NCBI GenBank assembly: GCA_026075535.2
Contig: AP026541.1
Coordinates: 4,030,001 to 4,094,000 of the forward strand
DNA from: Tricholoma matsutake
Taxonomy: Eukaryota > Basidiomycota > Agaricomycetes > Agaricales > Tricholomataceae
Direction: 5' to 3'
Length of the DNA: 64,000 bases
Shown: positions 62,294 to 64,000 of the stretch, one piece after another
Numbering within the stretch: position 1 is the stretch's first letter
How the letters are laid out: each line of letters begins with the position of its first letter
Position numbers and translations under genes: made by a program
Notes under the pieces: generated by a model
Seen by the model: only the letters and a program-made list of their open reading frames with translations
What the model was told of the DNA's origin: nothing
Databases searched by the model: none

Positions 62294-64000
62294 TCAAAGC
62301 CCAGTTTCTATTGTGCTGTGTGGAGCAGAATCAAGCGTGCAAAGAAATGCTATAGAGGGTAGCAGCATGAACTTCTTGCACTGTAAGGACTGCAACTTCT
62401 CAGGGATTGACCAAAATTGTTGGCCAAGCATGTGCTTGAAAACCTGTAAGACAAGATATGAGACAGCAGAGATATTTGAAGATTTTGTAATGCTGCTGTG
62501 CTTCCCATTTTTCCCTCCAGTTTTTGAGTAAGAACTAACAGGCAGACCAACAAAATCAACATGTGGAACTGATGTTGTGTTGTATGACACAGACAAACCT
62601 TTTCCGAGCATGATATGTCCATACAAACCCATATCCCAACCCAGAGATTGATGAGTTTTCAGCAACACAAATGGGTGCCAGTTCTGTCACACGCACATCA
62701 CACAGCTCCATGGGTAAATTCTCCTTAAATGCATTCTTTCTTTGTGTTAACATCTGTGAATGTGTGAGCGATGAGCTTGCAAAGATAACACCAACAGATT
62801 AGCCTACCTTCTTTGCCTGTGTACCAGCAACTTTGGTAGCATTGGCCACATTTCCTGTCAATGCTGGGCTCCCATCCGAGGTATTATCTTTACTATTTTT
62901 CCATTGGACAGCTCATCCAAGACCAGAACCTACTCCATGTTCCTCCAGACCTTTGATTATCCAGTTTAGATGCACCTGGACATGCTGTTTTTGTGTTTGC
63001 TTCTGTTTGCTCAAAGACAGCATTGTCTCATCGACTTTTGTGTTGGTGTGTACACTGGTAACTGCTTGCTTAGTCTGATGTGCAAACTGTATCTTAACAA
63101 GTTCATCCATATCCAGACAAGTGACATCAGGCATGTGGGAGCCAAATGCAGCAGTTGTTTCATCAATGTTTGGAGGTGGTAGGCAAGCAGCCAGTGTTTC
63201 TGTGATCATGCTGGAATTGTGGGCAAGATCCCTTGCAATATCATTGTTGTCTGGTTCAGGAAGAGAATTTCTGCACCGCCATATTACATCATTGCCTCAT
63301 GAAAGAACTTGAGCTAAAAATGTACATCATGACATGTTCATCAACACTGATAGCAACCGCCGCATAGGTATAATTTGCAATCTCCTTATTGTCATGTTGA
63401 GTGGGTGCAGCAACATGTTCAAGATCATCAAGGATTTCCTGGATGCCTAGAGGCTCTTCATCATTGCTTTCTTCAAACAAAAACATGTCTCCATCTACTT
63501 TGGGGTTGGCATCAGCAGGATTTGGACTCTTGGTGAGCCCTGCATCAGTTGAGTCAACAAACCAGTTCTGAATACCTGGAAGATGTAGAGCTGCAGCTGT
63601 TTGAAGCTGTGAGGCAGATACCCCAAGTAAAGCAAACAGATTCTCTGCTTCACCATATGCTTGCTCAGCAGCTTGGTCAATCTCTTCATTGGTAGGGAAT
63701 TTTGAAAGGGCAGTGAAATCAATCCCTCAGTTGTCAGTGTAGGTATGATTGTAACCACTGGCACGTGCCTTCCCATTAGAGAACTTGTTGGAAAATACAG
63801 CCTTGTGGAGGAGGATATACAACTTCAGATACATATAAAAGAAGTCAAGCAGGTTATAGTCAACCATGATCTTCTGAGCAAGGCTGTACACATGTTCACA
63901 GGGCTCACTCATGAGGAGACAGAAAATTAGGGCACACATGCCTGGTGGTACGTGATCACGATAAATAAAGACAAGCTTGAGTAGTCCCTCAATCAGGATT
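62294..64000 (-). pseudogene. Decayed repeat-encoded protein of an agaric element family, partial
   Basis: Minus-strand pieces at 63727-63939, 63495-63776, 63289-63486, 62913-63209, 62556-62753 and 62294-62668 read in order like a family I recall as common in Agaricomycetes repeats. Phrases are [16 protein letters not shown] and [14 protein letters not shown], then an acidic MFLFEESNDEEPLGIQEIL part. [17 protein letters not shown] and [20 protein letters not shown] follow toward the C-terminus. Frames change repeatedly and stops occur, so it is a relic. CpG is scarce. It continues beyond the window edge. I do not know the enzymatic activity; a transposase-linked protein is likely. Confidence 0.5.

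Overview
The window looks like nuclear DNA of a mushroom-forming basidiomycete (Agaricomycetes). The evidence is short (about 50-65 bp) GT-AG introns, F-box/LRR genes of the agaric type, a WDR33/Pfs2, OST48 and Mcp1 set with basidiomycete-like wording, and a dense load of fungal LTR retrotransposons, Tnp2 and hAT relics and small inverted-repeat elements. All exon models below were built by eye from splice signals, reading frame and recalled family consensus; no search was run.

Layout. 1-8.0 kb: old, CpG-depleted transposon relics (Tnp2/CACTA, hAT, Ty3), a tRNA-like sequence and a TIR element. 9.0-17.2 kb: first gene island: F-box gene (+), LRR-like gene (-), PFS2 polyadenylation factor (+), glycogen-targeting PP1 subunit (-). 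17.2-20.7 kb: gene-poor DNA with small repeats. 20.685-26.884 kb: decayed Ty3 chromovirus with 237-bp LTRs and five TGA codons in pol. 26.9-28.3 kb: diverged hairpin minisatellite carrying a 374-bp inverted-repeat element. 29.067-34.790 kb: young, apparently intact Ty1/copia element with identical 305-bp LTRs. 36.104-42.150 kb: young Ty3 chromovirus with identical 426-bp LTRs. 42.5-43.8 kb: two adjacent foldback elements. 45.4-61.2 kb: second gene island: Zn2Cys6 regulator (-), adenylate kinase (-), OST48/WBP1 (+), AGC-like protein kinase (-), Mcp1-like membrane protein (+), Na,K-type P-ATPase (-). 62.3-64 kb: another CpG-poor relic running off the window.

The host genes are ordinary housekeeping and regulatory genes arranged as divergent or convergent neighbours, with no evidence of a metabolic cluster. 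The most unusual host feature is the kinase at 51.8-54.7 kb: its Ser/Asn-rich N-terminus is built by three tandem copies of one exon-plus-intron unit of 151-157 bp, all in phase 0. The second theme is a decay series among the transposons. The two young elements are CpG-rich with identical LTRs, the 237-bp-LTR element differs between its LTRs only by transitions and is broken only by TGA stops, and the oldest relics are nearly CpG-free. This is the pattern expected from cytosine methylation followed by deamination. The copia element also carries a primer site matching the anticodon half of initiator tRNA-Met.
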